Shown: piece after piece, positions 9,191-17,173 of the stretch
Numbering within the stretch: position 1 is the stretch's first letter
Layout of the letters: each line of letters starts with the position of its first letter
Assembly (NCBI RefSeq): GCF_001476815.1
Contig: NZ_LDSL01000018.1
Location: forward strand, 18,466-82,465
Direction of reading: 5' to 3'
Source: Pseudacidovorax intermedius
GTDB lineage: Bacteria > Pseudomonadota > Gammaproteobacteria > Burkholderiales > Burkholderiaceae_C
DNA length: 64,000 nucleotides
The notes under the pieces: generated by a model
What the model was told of the DNA's origin: nothing
Databases searched by the model: none
What the model saw: only the letters and a program-made list of their open reading frames with translations
Translations under genes and position numbers: made by a program

Positions 9191-9907
9191 AGCGACCGGC
9201 CCTCCAGTCTCGCGCTTCGGCGCTTTGCCCTCTTCGACGAACTGCCGGCCGAGCGGCTGGACGCGCTGGCCGGGCGCTGCACGTGGCGCCGCGTGCCCGC
9301 CGGCCAGCCGCTGCTGCTGCGGCGCCAGCGGCGCGCCGACGTCTTCCTGGTGGTCGACGGCACGGTGCGCGTGACCACCTATGGCGCCAACGGCCGGCAG
9401 GTCACCTTCCGCGACCTCGGTGCGGGCGAGATCGTCGGCGACCTGTCGGCGCTGGACGGCCAGCCCCGTTCGGCCGACGTGGTGACGGTGGCGGACAGCC
9501 TGGTGGCCGTGCTGGAGCGTGAGGCCTTCCTGGCGATGCTGCAGGAAGAGCCCGCCGTCGCCCTGCGCCTGATGGCGCGGCTGGCGCTGCTGGTGCGCCA
9601 GCTGTCGGAGCGGGTGATCGAGCTGAGCACGCTGGGCGTGCAGAACCGGCTGCATGCGGAACTTCTGCGCCTGGCGCGGGCCGCGACCGAGGACGCCGAT
9701 GCCGCCCGGGAAGCGCGCATCGCCCCCGTGCCGCGCCACGCCGAGCTGGCCAGCCGCATCAGCACCAACCGCGAACAGGTCACGCGCGAGCTCAATGCGC
9801 TGGTGCGCGCCGGGCTGCTGCGCAAGGAGGCCGATGCGCTGGTCGTCACCGACCTCGCCCGGCTGGCGCGCCTGGTGGCCGAGGTGATGGGCGACGGGGA
9901 GCGCTGA
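9188..9907 (+). CDS. Crp/Fnr-family transcriptional regulator
   Basis: A 239-residue regulator with an N-terminal cyclic nucleotide-binding beta-roll (about residues 10-130; DVFLVVDGTVRVTTYGANG and GEIVGDLSALDGQPRSADVV), a long dimer helix, and a C-terminal winged helix-turn-helix (about 150-235; RHAELASRISTNREQVTRELNALVRAGLL). The GEIVGDLSAL...RSADV stretch resembles the phosphate-binding cassette of Crp, so cAMP or cGMP binding is possible. It lacks Fnr-type N-terminal cysteines. Its head-to-head position with a cyclase gene suggests the two form a signal-producing and signal-reading pair. Confidence 0.88.
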   Translation: MSDRPSSLALRRFALFDELPAERLDALAGRCTWRRVPAGQPLLLRRQRRADVFLVVDGTVRVTTYGANGRQVTFRDLGAGEIVGDLSALDGQPRSADVVTVADSLVAVLEREAFLAMLQEEPAVALRLMARLALLVRQLSERVIELSTLGVQNRLHAELLRLARAATEDADAAREARIAPVPRHAELASRISTNREQVTRELNALVRAGLLRKEADALVVTDLARLARLVAEVMGDGER

Positions 9908-9951
9908 GCGCGGCGCCGCGCGCCCCTTGAGCGCGGCGGCCTCCAGGACGC

Positions 9952-10389
9952 TCAGTTCAGCCCGCGCTGCGGCCCGGCCAGCGCGAAGCGGCCAGCGCCC
10001 ATCAGCATCACGGCGAGCGCGCCGAACAGGTACAGGCCCTGCAGTTCCAGCGCCCAGCCGCCCTGGCTGGTCATGGCGAAGAACTGGCTGGTGTGCACCA
10101 GCAGCAGCGCGACGATCATGTTGATCACCACCACGCCGGCGGCGGCGCGCGTCCACAGGCCCAGGATCATGAGCACCGGCGCCAGCACCTCGCCCACGTA
10201 GACCAGGTAGCCGATGGCGCCCGGCAGGCCATGGGCGGCCAGCATCTTGACGATGAAGCCGGGGCCCGTGCCCAGCTTGGAGAGGCCGTGCAGCAGCACC
10301 AGCAGGCCGACCGCGAGGCGCAGCACCAGCTTGCCGGCATCGTTCTGGCGCGGCCACACGAGGCCGTTTTCGTTGGCAGCGGCGGTCAT
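9952..10389 (-). CDS. DoxX family membrane protein
   Basis: A 145-residue inner-membrane protein with four predicted helices. The DoxX pattern is visible: LRLAVGLLVLLHGLSKL, then GPGFIVKMLAAHGLP, IGYLVYVGEVLAPVLMILG and a C-terminal GLYLFGALAVMLMGAGRFAL. Family members are linked to redox or thiosulfate metabolism in some organisms, but no function is settled for this type. The start at 10389 lies 8 bp downstream of the stop of the DUF4148 gene on the same strand, so the two are probably co-transcribed. Confidence 0.85.
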   Translation of the reverse strand: MTAAANENGLVWPRQNDAGKLVLRLAVGLLVLLHGLSKLGTGPGFIVKMLAAHGLPGAIGYLVYVGEVLAPVLMILGLWTRAAAGVVVINMIVALLLVHTSQFFAMTSQGGWALELQGLYLFGALAVMLMGAGRFALAGPQRGLN

Positions 10390-10397
10390 GGCGGACC

Positions 10398-10781
10398 TCA
10401 CAGGGCGGGCTGCTGCCCGGCAGCGGCCTGTTGGGGCTGGGCCGTCGTCTGCAGGCGGGCCGGCAGGCGGCTGTCGACGAAGGCGCGCGGGTCCAGGTTC
10501 TGGTTGGGCGCGTGGGCGGCGGCCACGGCCTCGGCCTGCACCTGGGCGCGGCTGCGCTCGCCCACCACCAGGCTGGGCTGGCCGAAGCTGCTGGCCTCGC
10601 CGATGGCCGCCAGTTCGCCACCGCGCTGGGCAGCGGCCAGGTCCTGCTGCACCTGGGCGCGCGACAGCGTGCCGTGGAAGGCGGTGCGGTTCTGCTGGAT
10701 GTAGTCGGCCTGGGTTTCGGCGGCGGCGGTGCCGGCGACGGCGGCAAGCAGTGCGGCGATCAGGGCGGTCTTGGTGTTCAT
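10398..10781 (-). CDS. DUF4148 domain-containing secreted protein
   Basis: A 127-residue protein with a signal peptide (MNTKTALIAALLAAVAGTAAA, cleavage likely after AAA or AET). The mature part has the DUF4148 pattern, with LSRAQVQQDLAAAQRGGEL followed by a repeat of SRAQVQAEAVAAA. These small periplasmic proteins are abundant in Burkholderiales and have no known function. The C terminus is rich in Gln and Ala. It lies upstream of the doxX-like gene in the same direction. Confidence 0.85.
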   Translation of the reverse strand: MNTKTALIAALLAAVAGTAAAETQADYIQQNRTAFHGTLSRAQVQQDLAAAQRGGELAAIGEASSFGQPSLVVGERSRAQVQAEAVAAAHAPNQNLDPRAFVDSRLPARLQTTAQPQQAAAGQQPAL

Positions 10782-11130
10782 GGCGCAATCCTTGGGACGT
10801 TGAGGTTCGGAAGTTCGACCGCCGCGCCCGGGGCGTCGGCGAATCGATGGAAGGAGTCTCTCGCCGCGGCGTCCGCGCGGCAGTGCGTTTGCGCACACCC
10901 GGAAGCAGGTCGCGCCCTCAGGTTGTCCCGGATTTCTGTGGATAAGCCTGGGCATATGTCGGGGAGGACGACGCCAAGTGACGTTCCTGCGGGCCATCCG
11001 GGTGGATTGCCTGTTTGGCAGGCAACGTGCCGCCGATCGGGACAGGCGGCCGGACGCGGACGAAAAAAAGCCTCCGGCAGGAACTGCGCGGAGGCTTTGG
11101 GCAGGGCGGGCTGGCCGCCAGGCCTGGAGA
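10782..11130. other. Intergenic region between DUF4148 gene and tRNA-Thr
   Basis: About 350 bp without a convincing gene. It holds the tRNA-Thr terminator (11063-11098), an inverted repeat GTGCG-TTTG-CGCAC near 10892-10905, and one perfect DnaA-box match (TTATCCACA on the minus strand, 10937-10945). The DUF4148 promoter should lie in its left part, but no clear -10/-35 pair is seen. Confidence 0.5.
11063..11098 (-). terminator. Intrinsic terminator of tRNA-Thr
   Basis: A 10-bp stem (11067-11076 with 11089-11098, 12-nt loop) is followed on the minus strand by seven T residues. It lies 33 bp downstream of the tRNA 3' end. Confidence 0.85.
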
Positions 11131-11206
11131 TGGTGCCGCTTGTCGGAATCGAACTGACGACCTACCGCTTACAAGGCGGGTGCTCTACCAACTGAGCTAA
11201 AGCGGC
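11131..11206 (-). tRNA. tRNA-Thr (anticodon UGU)
   Basis: A 76-nt cloverleaf on the minus strand starting GCCGCTTTAGCTCAG and ending GCGGCACCA with an encoded CCA. The 7-bp acceptor stem, D loop AGTTGGTA, anticodon loop CTTGTAA (UGU) and T loop TTCGATT are present. It is a single tRNA gene. A TAGAAT -10 box sits just upstream and an intrinsic terminator just downstream, so it is its own transcription unit. Confidence 0.95.
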
Positions 11207-11216
11207 GAAGCGGGCG

Positions 11217-11222
11217 ATTCTA
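11217..11222 (-). promoter_or_regulatory. -10 box of the tRNA-Thr promoter
   Basis: TAGAAT on the minus strand, 10 bp before the tRNA 5' end, followed by a GC-rich discriminator as in stringently controlled tRNA promoters. It lies just past the sspB stop codon. No clear -35 box. Confidence 0.5.
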
Positions 11223-11240
11223 GCGAAGGGGCCCCGTGCG

Positions 11241-11759
11241 CTATTTCACGCGCTTGAGCGCAGGCCGACCGCCCTGCGGCGGGCGCGGCGGCTCGTCGTC
11301 GGGCGTGGCGGCTGGCGTCGCGACGCTGGGCTCGGGCTCGCCGCCCTCGCCCACCAGGTGCATGCCCGCGCGCGGCTCGGGCACCGGCTGGCTGGCCACC
11401 GGGCCGGCGGCATCGCCGGCGTCCGGTGCACCGGCCTCCAGCGGCGGGAAGGCCATGCCCTGGCCGTTCTCGCGCGCATAGATGGCCACGACCCGGCCGA
11501 TGGGCACGGCGATGTCGCGCGCCGTGCCGGCGAACCGGGCCTTGAACTGGATGAAGTCGTTGCCGATCTTCAGCGCACTGGTCGCGTCGTAGCTGATGTT
11601 CAGCACGATCTCGCCGTTCTTGACGTACTCGCGCGGCACCTGCACCGTGTCGTCCACGAGAACGGCGATGTAGGGCGTGAAACCGTGGTCGGTGCACCAC
11701 TCGTACAGGGCACGCAGCAGGTACGGCCGCAGCGAGGTGGATTCGAGGGCACTGATCAT
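11241..11759 (-). CDS. sspB: ClpXP protease specificity-enhancing factor SspB
   Basis: A 172-residue adaptor that binds ssrA-tagged proteins and delivers them to ClpXP. The conserved N-terminal fold is present (RPYLLRALYEWCTDHGFTPYIAV, EIVLNISYDATSALKIGNDFIQFKARF, PIGRVVAIYARENGQGM). The Pro/Ala-rich disordered middle ends in a basic peptide (GGRPALKRVK) that matches the ClpX-binding tail of the family. It follows sspA by 38 bp on the same strand, as in many proteobacteria. Confidence 0.95.
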   Translation of the reverse strand: MISALESTSLRPYLLRALYEWCTDHGFTPYIAVLVDDTVQVPREYVKNGEIVLNISYDATSALKIGNDFIQFKARFAGTARDIAVPIGRVVAIYARENGQGMAFPPLEAGAPDAGDAAGPVASQPVPEPRAGMHLVGEGGEPEPSVATPAATPDDEPPRPPQGGRPALKRVK

Positions 11760-11797
11760 GGAGGAATGAGGCGTCTTTCTTCCGGACGGCCGCGCAA

Positions 11798-12409
11798 TTA
11801 CTTGCGCATCACCTTCTCGGAGGGCGTCAGCGCCTCGATGTAGGCGGGGCGCGAGAAGATGCGCTCGGCGTACTTCAGCAGCGGCGCGGCGTTCTTGCTC
11901 AGGTCGATGCCGTAGTAGTCCAGGCGCCACAGCAGCGGGGCGATGGCCACGTCCAGCATGGAGAAGTTCTCGCCCAGCATGTACTTGTTCTTGAGGAACA
12001 CGGGCGCGAGCTGCGTCAGGCGGTCGCGGATGTGCGAGCGGGCCTTCTCGATGGCCTTGTCGTTGCCCTTGGCGCTGCGGTTCTCGAGCGTGGAGACGTG
12101 GACGAACAGTTCCTTCTCGAAATTGAGCAGGAACAGACGCACGCGGGCGCGGTCGACCGGGTCGCCGGGCATCAGCTGCGGATGCGGGAAGCGCTCGTCG
12201 ATGTACTCGTTGATGATGTTGGATTCGTACAGGATCAGGTCGCGCTCGACCAGGATCGGCACTTGCCCGTACGGGTTCATCACGCTGATGTCCTCGGGCT
12301 TGTTGTAGAGGTCGACGTCACGGATCTCGAAGTCCATGCCCTTTTCGAACAGCACGAAGCGGCAGCGATGGGAGAAGGGGCAGGTCGTTCCGGAATACAG
12401 CACCATCAT
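11798..12409 (-). CDS. sspA: Stringent starvation protein A (GST-fold)
   Basis: A 203-residue RNA polymerase-associated protein with a glutathione S-transferase fold. The N-terminal thioredoxin-like domain has GTTCPFSHRCRFVLFEKGM and NPYGQVPILVERDLILYES; the all-helical C-terminal domain follows from about residue 90. SspA binds sigma70 holoenzyme and alters promoter choice in stress. The start at 12409 (MMVLYSGTTCPFS) removes a 17-residue non-family extension that would run into the pet terminator. It forms an operon with sspB. Confidence 0.94.
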   Translation of the reverse strand: MMVLYSGTTCPFSHRCRFVLFEKGMDFEIRDVDLYNKPEDISVMNPYGQVPILVERDLILYESNIINEYIDERFPHPQLMPGDPVDRARVRLFLLNFEKELFVHVSTLENRSAKGNDKAIEKARSHIRDRLTQLAPVFLKNKYMLGENFSMLDVAIAPLLWRLDYYGIDLSKNAAPLLKYAERIFSRPAYIEALTPSEKVMRK

Positions 12410-12422
12410 GGCGAAAGGCTCC

Positions 12423-12462
12423 AAAAAATCAAAAAAGAGTGGGCCGCTGGCGCAGCCCACTC
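12423..12462 (-). terminator. Intrinsic terminator of petABC
   Basis: An 8-bp GC-rich stem (12437-12444 with 12455-12462) is followed on the minus strand by TTTTTTGATTTTTTGG. It separates the bc1 operon from sspA. Confidence 0.85.
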
Positions 12463-12511
12463 TGTCGGTCCACGCGCCCGGCAGGCCCGGGCAGCGCCGT
12501 CGGCGTTCCCG

Positions 12512-13267
12512 CTACTTCACGTCCTTCCAGAACGCGGCATTGAGACGCCAGGCGAAGACCAGCGACACCACGAGGAAGAGCAACACCCACACCCCCACGC
12601 GCACGCGCGTGTTCTGCGCGGGCTCTGCCATCCACTGCAGGTAGTTGACCAGGTCGCCGACGGCCTGGTCGAACTGCAGCGGCGTCATCTTGCCCGGCTT
12701 GACCTGCTCCCAGCCCTTGAGGACCTCGGTCTCGTGACCGTGCTGCTCCACCTTGTCGTAGACCGGGCGGCGCTCGCCTTGCAGTTCCCAGAGCACGTTG
12801 GGCATGCCCACGCTCGGAAAAGCCAGGTTATTCCAGCCGGTCGCCTTGGTGTCGTCGCGGTAGTAGGTGCGCAGATAGGTGTAGAGGTAATCGGCACCGG
12901 TGCCATTGTGACCGGCGCGCGAACGCGCCACCAAGGTGAGGTCGGGCGGGTTGCCGCCGAACCATTCCTTGGCCTGTCGGGCATCGATGTTGGCCTTCAT
13001 CGTGTCACCCACCTTTTCGGTGGTGAACAGCAGATTGTCCTTGATCTGCTGCTCGGTCAGGCCGATGTCCTGCAGGCGGTTGTAGCGCATGAAGGCGGCC
13101 GAGTGGCAATTGAGGCAGTAATTGACGAACAGCTTGGCACCGTTCTGCAGCGACGCCAGGTCGTTGGTGCGCCCCGGCGCCTTGTCCCAGGCGATGCCGC
13201 CTTCGGCCGCCAGGGCGCCCGTGGCGACGCCCAGCGCCATCATCAACGTGAGGATCAGTTTCTTCAT
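12512..13267 (-). CDS. petC: Ubiquinol-cytochrome c reductase, cytochrome c1 subunit
   Basis: A 251-residue c-type cytochrome of the bc1 complex that passes electrons from the Rieske centre to soluble cytochrome c. A signal peptide (residues 1-20) is followed by the heme-binding motif C51-x-x-C54-H55 (NYCLNCHSA); the likely axial methionine lies in the VGMPNVLWELQG region. A C-terminal membrane anchor spans about residues 226-245 (VWVLLFLVVSLVFAW). Third gene of petABC on the minus strand, 23 bp after petB. Confidence 0.96.
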   Translation of the reverse strand: MKKLILTLMMALGVATGALAAEGGIAWDKAPGRTNDLASLQNGAKLFVNYCLNCHSAAFMRYNRLQDIGLTEQQIKDNLLFTTEKVGDTMKANIDARQAKEWFGGNPPDLTLVARSRAGHNGTGADYLYTYLRTYYRDDTKATGWNNLAFPSVGMPNVLWELQGERRPVYDKVEQHGHETEVLKGWEQVKPGKMTPLQFDQAVGDLVNYLQWMAEPAQNTRVRVGVWVLLFLVVSLVFAWRLNAAFWKDVK

Positions 13268-13290
13268 GGGGATGCTTCTCCGGCGCTCGT

Positions 13291-14694
13291 TCAGTGCGCG
13301 GCGTAGGTCACGCGGTCGGGCACGGGCTTGAATTCGCCCAGGCGGGTCCACCACGGCATGAGCAGGAAGAAGCCGAAATAGAACAGGGTGCCCACCTGCG
13401 ACACGCGCTCGCCGAGGGGCGACGGCGGCTGCACGCCCAGGTAGGCCAGCACCACGAAGACCACCACGAAGACGCCGTAGAGGTACTTGTGCCAGGAAGG
13501 CCGGTAGCGGATCGACTTGACCGGGCTCTTGTCCAGCCAGGGCAGGAAGAACAGGATGATCACGGCGCCGCCCATCACGACCACGCCCCAGAACTTGGCA
13601 TCGATCGACAGCATCATCGCGCAGGCCAGGACGGCCGCCACGACGATGGCGATCTTGGCGATGCGCGCCAGGCGCGTCTTCCAGACACCGAACACGGCAG
13701 CGCCGACGACGCAGGCGATCAGCGCATACATCATCTCGCTGGTGATGGCGCGCAGCATCGAATAGAAGGGCGTGAAGTACCAGACCGGCGCGATGTGGTT
13801 GGGCGTCTTGAGCGGGTCGGCCGGGATGAAGTTGTTGTACTCCAGGAAGTAGCCGCCCATCTCCGGCGCGAAGAAGATCACCGCCGTGAACACGATCAGG
13901 AACATCACGACCGCGAAGATGTCGTGCACCGTGTAGTACGGGTGGAAGGGAATGCCGTCCAGCGGCCGGCCCTGCGCGTCCTTGTTGGCCTTGATCTCGA
14001 TGCCGTCGGGGTTGTTGGAGCCCACGTCGTGCAGCGCCAGCAGGTGCGCCACCACCAGGCCCAGCAGCACCAGCGGCACGGCGATCACGTGGAAGCTGAA
14101 GAAGCGGTTGAGCGTGGCGTCGCTCACCACGTAGTCGCCGCGGATCAGCAGCGCCAGGTCGGGGCCGATGAAGGGAATGGCGGAGAACAGGTTCACGATC
14201 ACCTGCGCGCCCCAGTAGGACATCTGGCCCCAGGGCAGCAGGTAGCCCATGAAGGCCTCGGCCATCAGGCACAGGAAGATGGCGCAGCCGAAGATCCAGA
14301 CCAGCTCGCGCGGCTTGCGGTAGCTGCCGTAGAGCAGGCCGCGGAACATGTGCAGGTACACCACCACGAAGAAGGCCGAGGCGCCGGTGGAGTGCATGTA
14401 GCGGATCAACCAGCCCCAGGGCACGTCGCGCATGATGTACTCGACCGAGGCGAAGGCCTGGGTGGCATCCGGCTTGTAGTGCATCACCAGGAAGATGCCG
14501 GTGACGATCTGGATGACCAGCACCAGCAGCGCCAGCGAGCCGAAGATGTACCAGAAGTTGAAGTTCTTCGGCGCGTAGTACTCCGACATGTGGACGCGGT
14601 AGGCGTCGAAAGCCGTCGGAAAGCGGTTGTGCAGCCAGTTGCCCAGCTTGGCGCCGGCGGGCGCGTTGGGCGAGATGTCCTTGAAGTCGGCCAT
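13291..14694 (-). CDS. petB: Ubiquinol-cytochrome c reductase, cytochrome b subunit
   Basis: A 467-residue integral membrane subunit with two b hemes and the Qo and Qi quinone sites. Visible motifs include the heme-ligand helices IRYMHSTGASAFFVVVYLHMFRG and RFFSFHVIAVPLVLLGLVVAHLLALH, the GYLLPWGQMSYWGA segment, and the Qo-site region where PEW is normally found (VWYFTPFYSM). The length suits an undivided bacterial cytochrome b with eight helices. Middle gene of petABC. Confidence 0.96.
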   Translation of the reverse strand: MADFKDISPNAPAGAKLGNWLHNRFPTAFDAYRVHMSEYYAPKNFNFWYIFGSLALLVLVIQIVTGIFLVMHYKPDATQAFASVEYIMRDVPWGWLIRYMHSTGASAFFVVVYLHMFRGLLYGSYRKPRELVWIFGCAIFLCLMAEAFMGYLLPWGQMSYWGAQVIVNLFSAIPFIGPDLALLIRGDYVVSDATLNRFFSFHVIAVPLVLLGLVVAHLLALHDVGSNNPDGIEIKANKDAQGRPLDGIPFHPYYTVHDIFAVVMFLIVFTAVIFFAPEMGGYFLEYNNFIPADPLKTPNHIAPVWYFTPFYSMLRAITSEMMYALIACVVGAAVFGVWKTRLARIAKIAIVVAAVLACAMMLSIDAKFWGVVVMGGAVIILFFLPWLDKSPVKSIRYRPSWHKYLYGVFVVVFVVLAYLGVQPPSPLGERVSQVGTLFYFGFFLLMPWWTRLGEFKPVPDRVTYAAH

Positions 14695-14710
14695 GGGTGT
14701 CTCCTCCCGC

Positions 14711-15331
14711 TCAGGCGTTGCCGGTGCCGTCTTCGCCGATCAACAGGCGCGTGTCCGACAGGTACTTGTGCGGAGGAACGGGCAGGTTGTCGGGGGCGGG
14801 CTTGTTCTTGAACACGCGGCCGGCCAGGTCGAAGGTCGAGCCGTGGCAGGGGCAGAGGAAGCCGCCCTGCCAGTCGTCGGGCAGCGAGGGCTGGGGGCCG
14901 GCCTGCAGCTTGTCGGTGGGCGAGCAGCCCAGGTGGGTGCAGATGCCCACGACCACCAGCACCTCGGGCTTGATCGAGCGGTTCTCATTCTGCGCGTACT
15001 TGGGCGTGAATTCAGAAGGGTTGCGCTTGGACTCCGGATCGGCGAGCTGCGGGTCCAGCTTGGGCAGCTCGGCGATCTGCGCCGGCGATCGCTTGAGGAT
15101 CCACACCGGCTTGCCGCGCCATTCGACGGTGATCTTCTCGCCGACCTGCAGGCCGCCGATGTCGACCTCGACCGGCGCGCCGGCGGCCTTGGCCTTTTCC
15201 GACGGCTGGAAGGTGCTGACGAAGGGAATCGCCGTGGCCACCCCACCCACCGCGCCGGCACAGCCGGATGCGATCAGCCAAGTCCGCTTGCTGGCGTCGA
15301 CCCGCTTCGGGCCGACCGGAATGTCACTCAT
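14711..15331 (-). CDS. petA: Ubiquinol-cytochrome c reductase, Rieske iron-sulfur subunit
   Basis: A 206-residue Rieske protein. The [2Fe-2S] ligands are C131 and H133 (CTHLGC) and C160 and H163 (CPCHGS), with C136 and C162 able to form the usual disulfide. The N-terminal anchor (about residues 17-38) is preceded by K15-R16 instead of the twin arginine usual for Tat-exported Rieske proteins. First gene of petABC, with a good sigma70-type promoter 50-80 bp upstream. Confidence 0.96.
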   Translation of the reverse strand: MSDIPVGPKRVDASKRTWLIASGCAGAVGGVATAIPFVSTFQPSEKAKAAGAPVEVDIGGLQVGEKITVEWRGKPVWILKRSPAQIAELPKLDPQLADPESKRNPSEFTPKYAQNENRSIKPEVLVVVGICTHLGCSPTDKLQAGPQPSLPDDWQGGFLCPCHGSTFDLAGRVFKNKPAPDNLPVPPHKYLSDTRLLIGEDGTGNA

Positions 15332-15380
15332 GGGGGGCTTCCTCGATGTACTTGTGGTGGCTGAGCCGGGTCAACAAACA

Positions 15381-15410
15381 ATTTTAACGGAGGGGTTTTG
15401 TCGGCTTCAA
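15381..15410 (-). promoter_or_regulatory. petABC promoter
   Basis: On the minus strand, TTGAAG (15410-15405) and TAAAAT (15386-15381) are separated by 18 bp, a good sigma70-type match. The predicted start point lies about 40-45 bp upstream of the petA ATG. Confidence 0.65.
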
Positions 15411-15422
15411 TTTGGGACAGAC
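15409..15422 (+). repeat. Solitary copy of the RAYT-type AATTGGGG repeat
   Basis: AATTTGGGACAGAC matches 12 of 14 bases of the element at 54070-54083 beside the RAYT gene. Its left end overlaps the petA -35 box. Confidence 0.4.
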
Positions 15423-15526
15423 CCGATATACAGGGCGGCCAGGCCCGCCGGCGTGCGGTCCGGAGGCCGTGTTCGACCGCCGCCCGCGACGTGCGGACGA
15501 CACCGTGGAACGGCCTTCCTGCTCCC

Positions 15527-15532
15527 TATACT
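15527..15532 (+). promoter_or_regulatory. -10 box of the mscL promoter
   Basis: TATACT, about 45 bp upstream of the mscL ATG. The -35 region is not a clear match. Confidence 0.4.
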
Positions 15533-15576
15533 TCCTGCGCCAATTGTTAAGGCGCATGGGACAGGAGAAACAATTC

Positions 15577-16011
15577 ATGAGCTTCTTCAGCGAATTCCGC
15601 GAGTTCGCGGTCAAGGGCAACGTGGTCGACCTCGCCGTCGGCGTGATCATCGGCGGGGCCTTCGGCAAGATCGTCGACTCGCTGGTGGGCGACGTGATCA
15701 TGCCGCTGGTGGGCCTGGTGTTCGGACGGCTCGACTTCTCGAACCTGTACGTGGTGCTCGGCACGATACCCGCCGGCGTGCCCAATACCTTGGCCGATCT
15801 CAAGAAAGCCGGCGTCGCCGTGCTGGCCTACGGCAATTTCCTGACCATCGTCGTGAACTTCCTGATCCTGGCCTTCGTGATCTTCCTGATGGTCAAGCAG
15901 ATCAACCGGCTGCGCCGCGAGAAGGCCGAGCCGCAGGCGGCCGCCCCTGCCGCGCCGCCGGAAGACATCGTGCTGCTGCGCGAGATCCGCGACAGCCTGG
16001 CGCGCCGCTGA
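15577..16011 (+). CDS. mscL: Large-conductance mechanosensitive channel MscL
   Basis: A 144-residue channel that opens at high membrane tension to release solutes on osmotic downshock. Motifs are the N-terminal [32 protein letters not shown], the first (pore) helix, and a second helix ([19 protein letters not shown]). The cytoplasmic C-terminal helix ends [13 protein letters not shown]. Start 15577 is preferred because AGGAG lies 9-10 bp upstream; an in-frame ATG at 15556 has no such site. Divergent from petABC. Confidence 0.96.
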   Translation: MSFFSEFREFAVKGNVVDLAVGVIIGGAFGKIVDSLVGDVIMPLVGLVFGRLDFSNLYVVLGTIPAGVPNTLADLKKAGVAVLAYGNFLTIVVNFLILAFVIFLMVKQINRLRREKAEPQAAAPAAPPEDIVLLREIRDSLARR

Positions 16012-16107
16012 GCGGGCGCTGCCGGCGGGCATGAAGGCGCCGCCGGGCGCAGCGTGCCGGTCGGTCGCCGGCCGCCCTGAGAACGGCCGGCCCCCGCCGC
16101 TGGCGTT

Positions 16108-17163
16108 TCAATTCCCCGCCAGGCTGCGCGCCATGCGCACGGCGGCGATCAGGCTGTCGGCCTTGGCGATGCCCTGGCCGGCGATGTCGAAGGCCGTGCC
16201 GTGGTCCGGGCTGGTGCGCACGAAGGGCAGGCCCAACGTCACGTTGACGCCGGTTTCCACGCCCAGGTACTTCACCGGAATCAGGCCCTGGTCGTGGTAC
16301 ATCGCGACCACAACGTCGAATTCGCCGGCCGTCCGGCCTGGCAGGCGTCGGGCCCGCATGAAGACCGTGTCCGGCGCATAGGGCCCCGAGGCGTCGATGC
16401 CTTCGGCCCGCGCATCGGCCACGGCGGGCGCGATGAGGTCGATCTCCTCGCGGCCGAAAAGGCCACCCTCCCCCGCATGCGGATTGAGCCCCGCCACCGC
16501 GATGCGCGGCGCACGGCCAAGCATGCGCGCGAGCGAGGCATGCGTGATGCGCAGCGTCTGCAGCACGCCCGCACGGCTCAGGCGGTCGATGGCCTCGCGC
16601 AGCGAGACATGGATGCTGACCAGAACGGTGCGCAGTTCGTCGTTGGCCAGCATCATGCGCACCGGCACGTCGTCGATGCTGCAGCCCTGGAAGGCGGCCG
16701 CCTCGGCCTGCAGCAGTTCGGTGTGGCCGGGAAAGCCGTAGCCGGCGGCGGACAACGCCTCCTTGTGCAGCGGCGCCGTCACCATGGCGGCGATTTCACC
16801 GCGCAATGCCGCGCGGGCCGCCCATTCGACGGCGGTGCCGGCGCTGCGTCCGGCCCCGGCACTGATGCGGCCGTAGTCGGGCGGCACCAACGGCTCGCCC
16901 ACCTGCAGCACGGGCATGCAGCGCGGCGGCACCTGCTGCACGTCCGCCGGCTGCGCGATCTGCGCGACAGGCCAGGCGATGCCGCCCGGTCCCGCGACGA
17001 GTTGCGAGGCCCGTCGCATGACGGCGACGTCGCCTGCGACAAAAGCACCCCGCAGGGCGTCGGGCGCCTCATGCCAGGCCCGCACGACGATCTCCGGCCC
17101 GATGCCGGCCGGGTCGCCCTGCGTGATGGCAAAAAGGGAATGGGCGGCGGAGGATGCGTCCAT
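16108..17163 (-). CDS. pdxA: 4-hydroxythreonine-4-phosphate dehydrogenase
   Basis: A 351-residue metal-dependent NAD(P) enzyme of the PdxA family, which acts in the DXP-dependent pyridoxal phosphate pathway. Family motifs are ITQGDPAGIGPEIVVRAW, VTAPLHKEAL, FPGHTELL with a metal-binding His, NPHAGEGGLFGREE, and MYHDQGLIPVKYL. Two starts are possible (17169 and 17163); the second is chosen because GAAGGG then lies at a normal distance. It follows the NIF3-like gene by 10 bp and appears co-transcribed with it. The related D-threonate/erythronate-phosphate dehydrogenases cannot be fully excluded. Confidence 0.9.
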   Translation of the reverse strand: MDASSAAHSLFAITQGDPAGIGPEIVVRAWHEAPDALRGAFVAGDVAVMRRASQLVAGPGGIAWPVAQIAQPADVQQVPPRCMPVLQVGEPLVPPDYGRISAGAGRSAGTAVEWAARAALRGEIAAMVTAPLHKEALSAAGYGFPGHTELLQAEAAAFQGCSIDDVPVRMMLANDELRTVLVSIHVSLREAIDRLSRAGVLQTLRITHASLARMLGRAPRIAVAGLNPHAGEGGLFGREEIDLIAPAVADARAEGIDASGPYAPDTVFMRARRLPGRTAGEFDVVVAMYHDQGLIPVKYLGVETGVNVTLGLPFVRTSPDHGTAFDIAGQGIAKADSLIAAVRMARSLAGN

Positions 17164-17173
17164 GACCATCCCT

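Noticed and set aside
10937..10945. Perfect DnaA box (TTATCCACA on the minus strand)
   Set aside because: A single 9-mer in a 64-kb window with no AT-rich region, further boxes or dnaA/gidA/parA genes nearby; not evidence of an origin.
16068..16090. GC-rich hairpin CCGGCCG/CGGCCGG between mscL and pdxA
   Set aside because: No T-run on either strand; could assist termination between convergent genes but cannot be supported as an intrinsic terminator.
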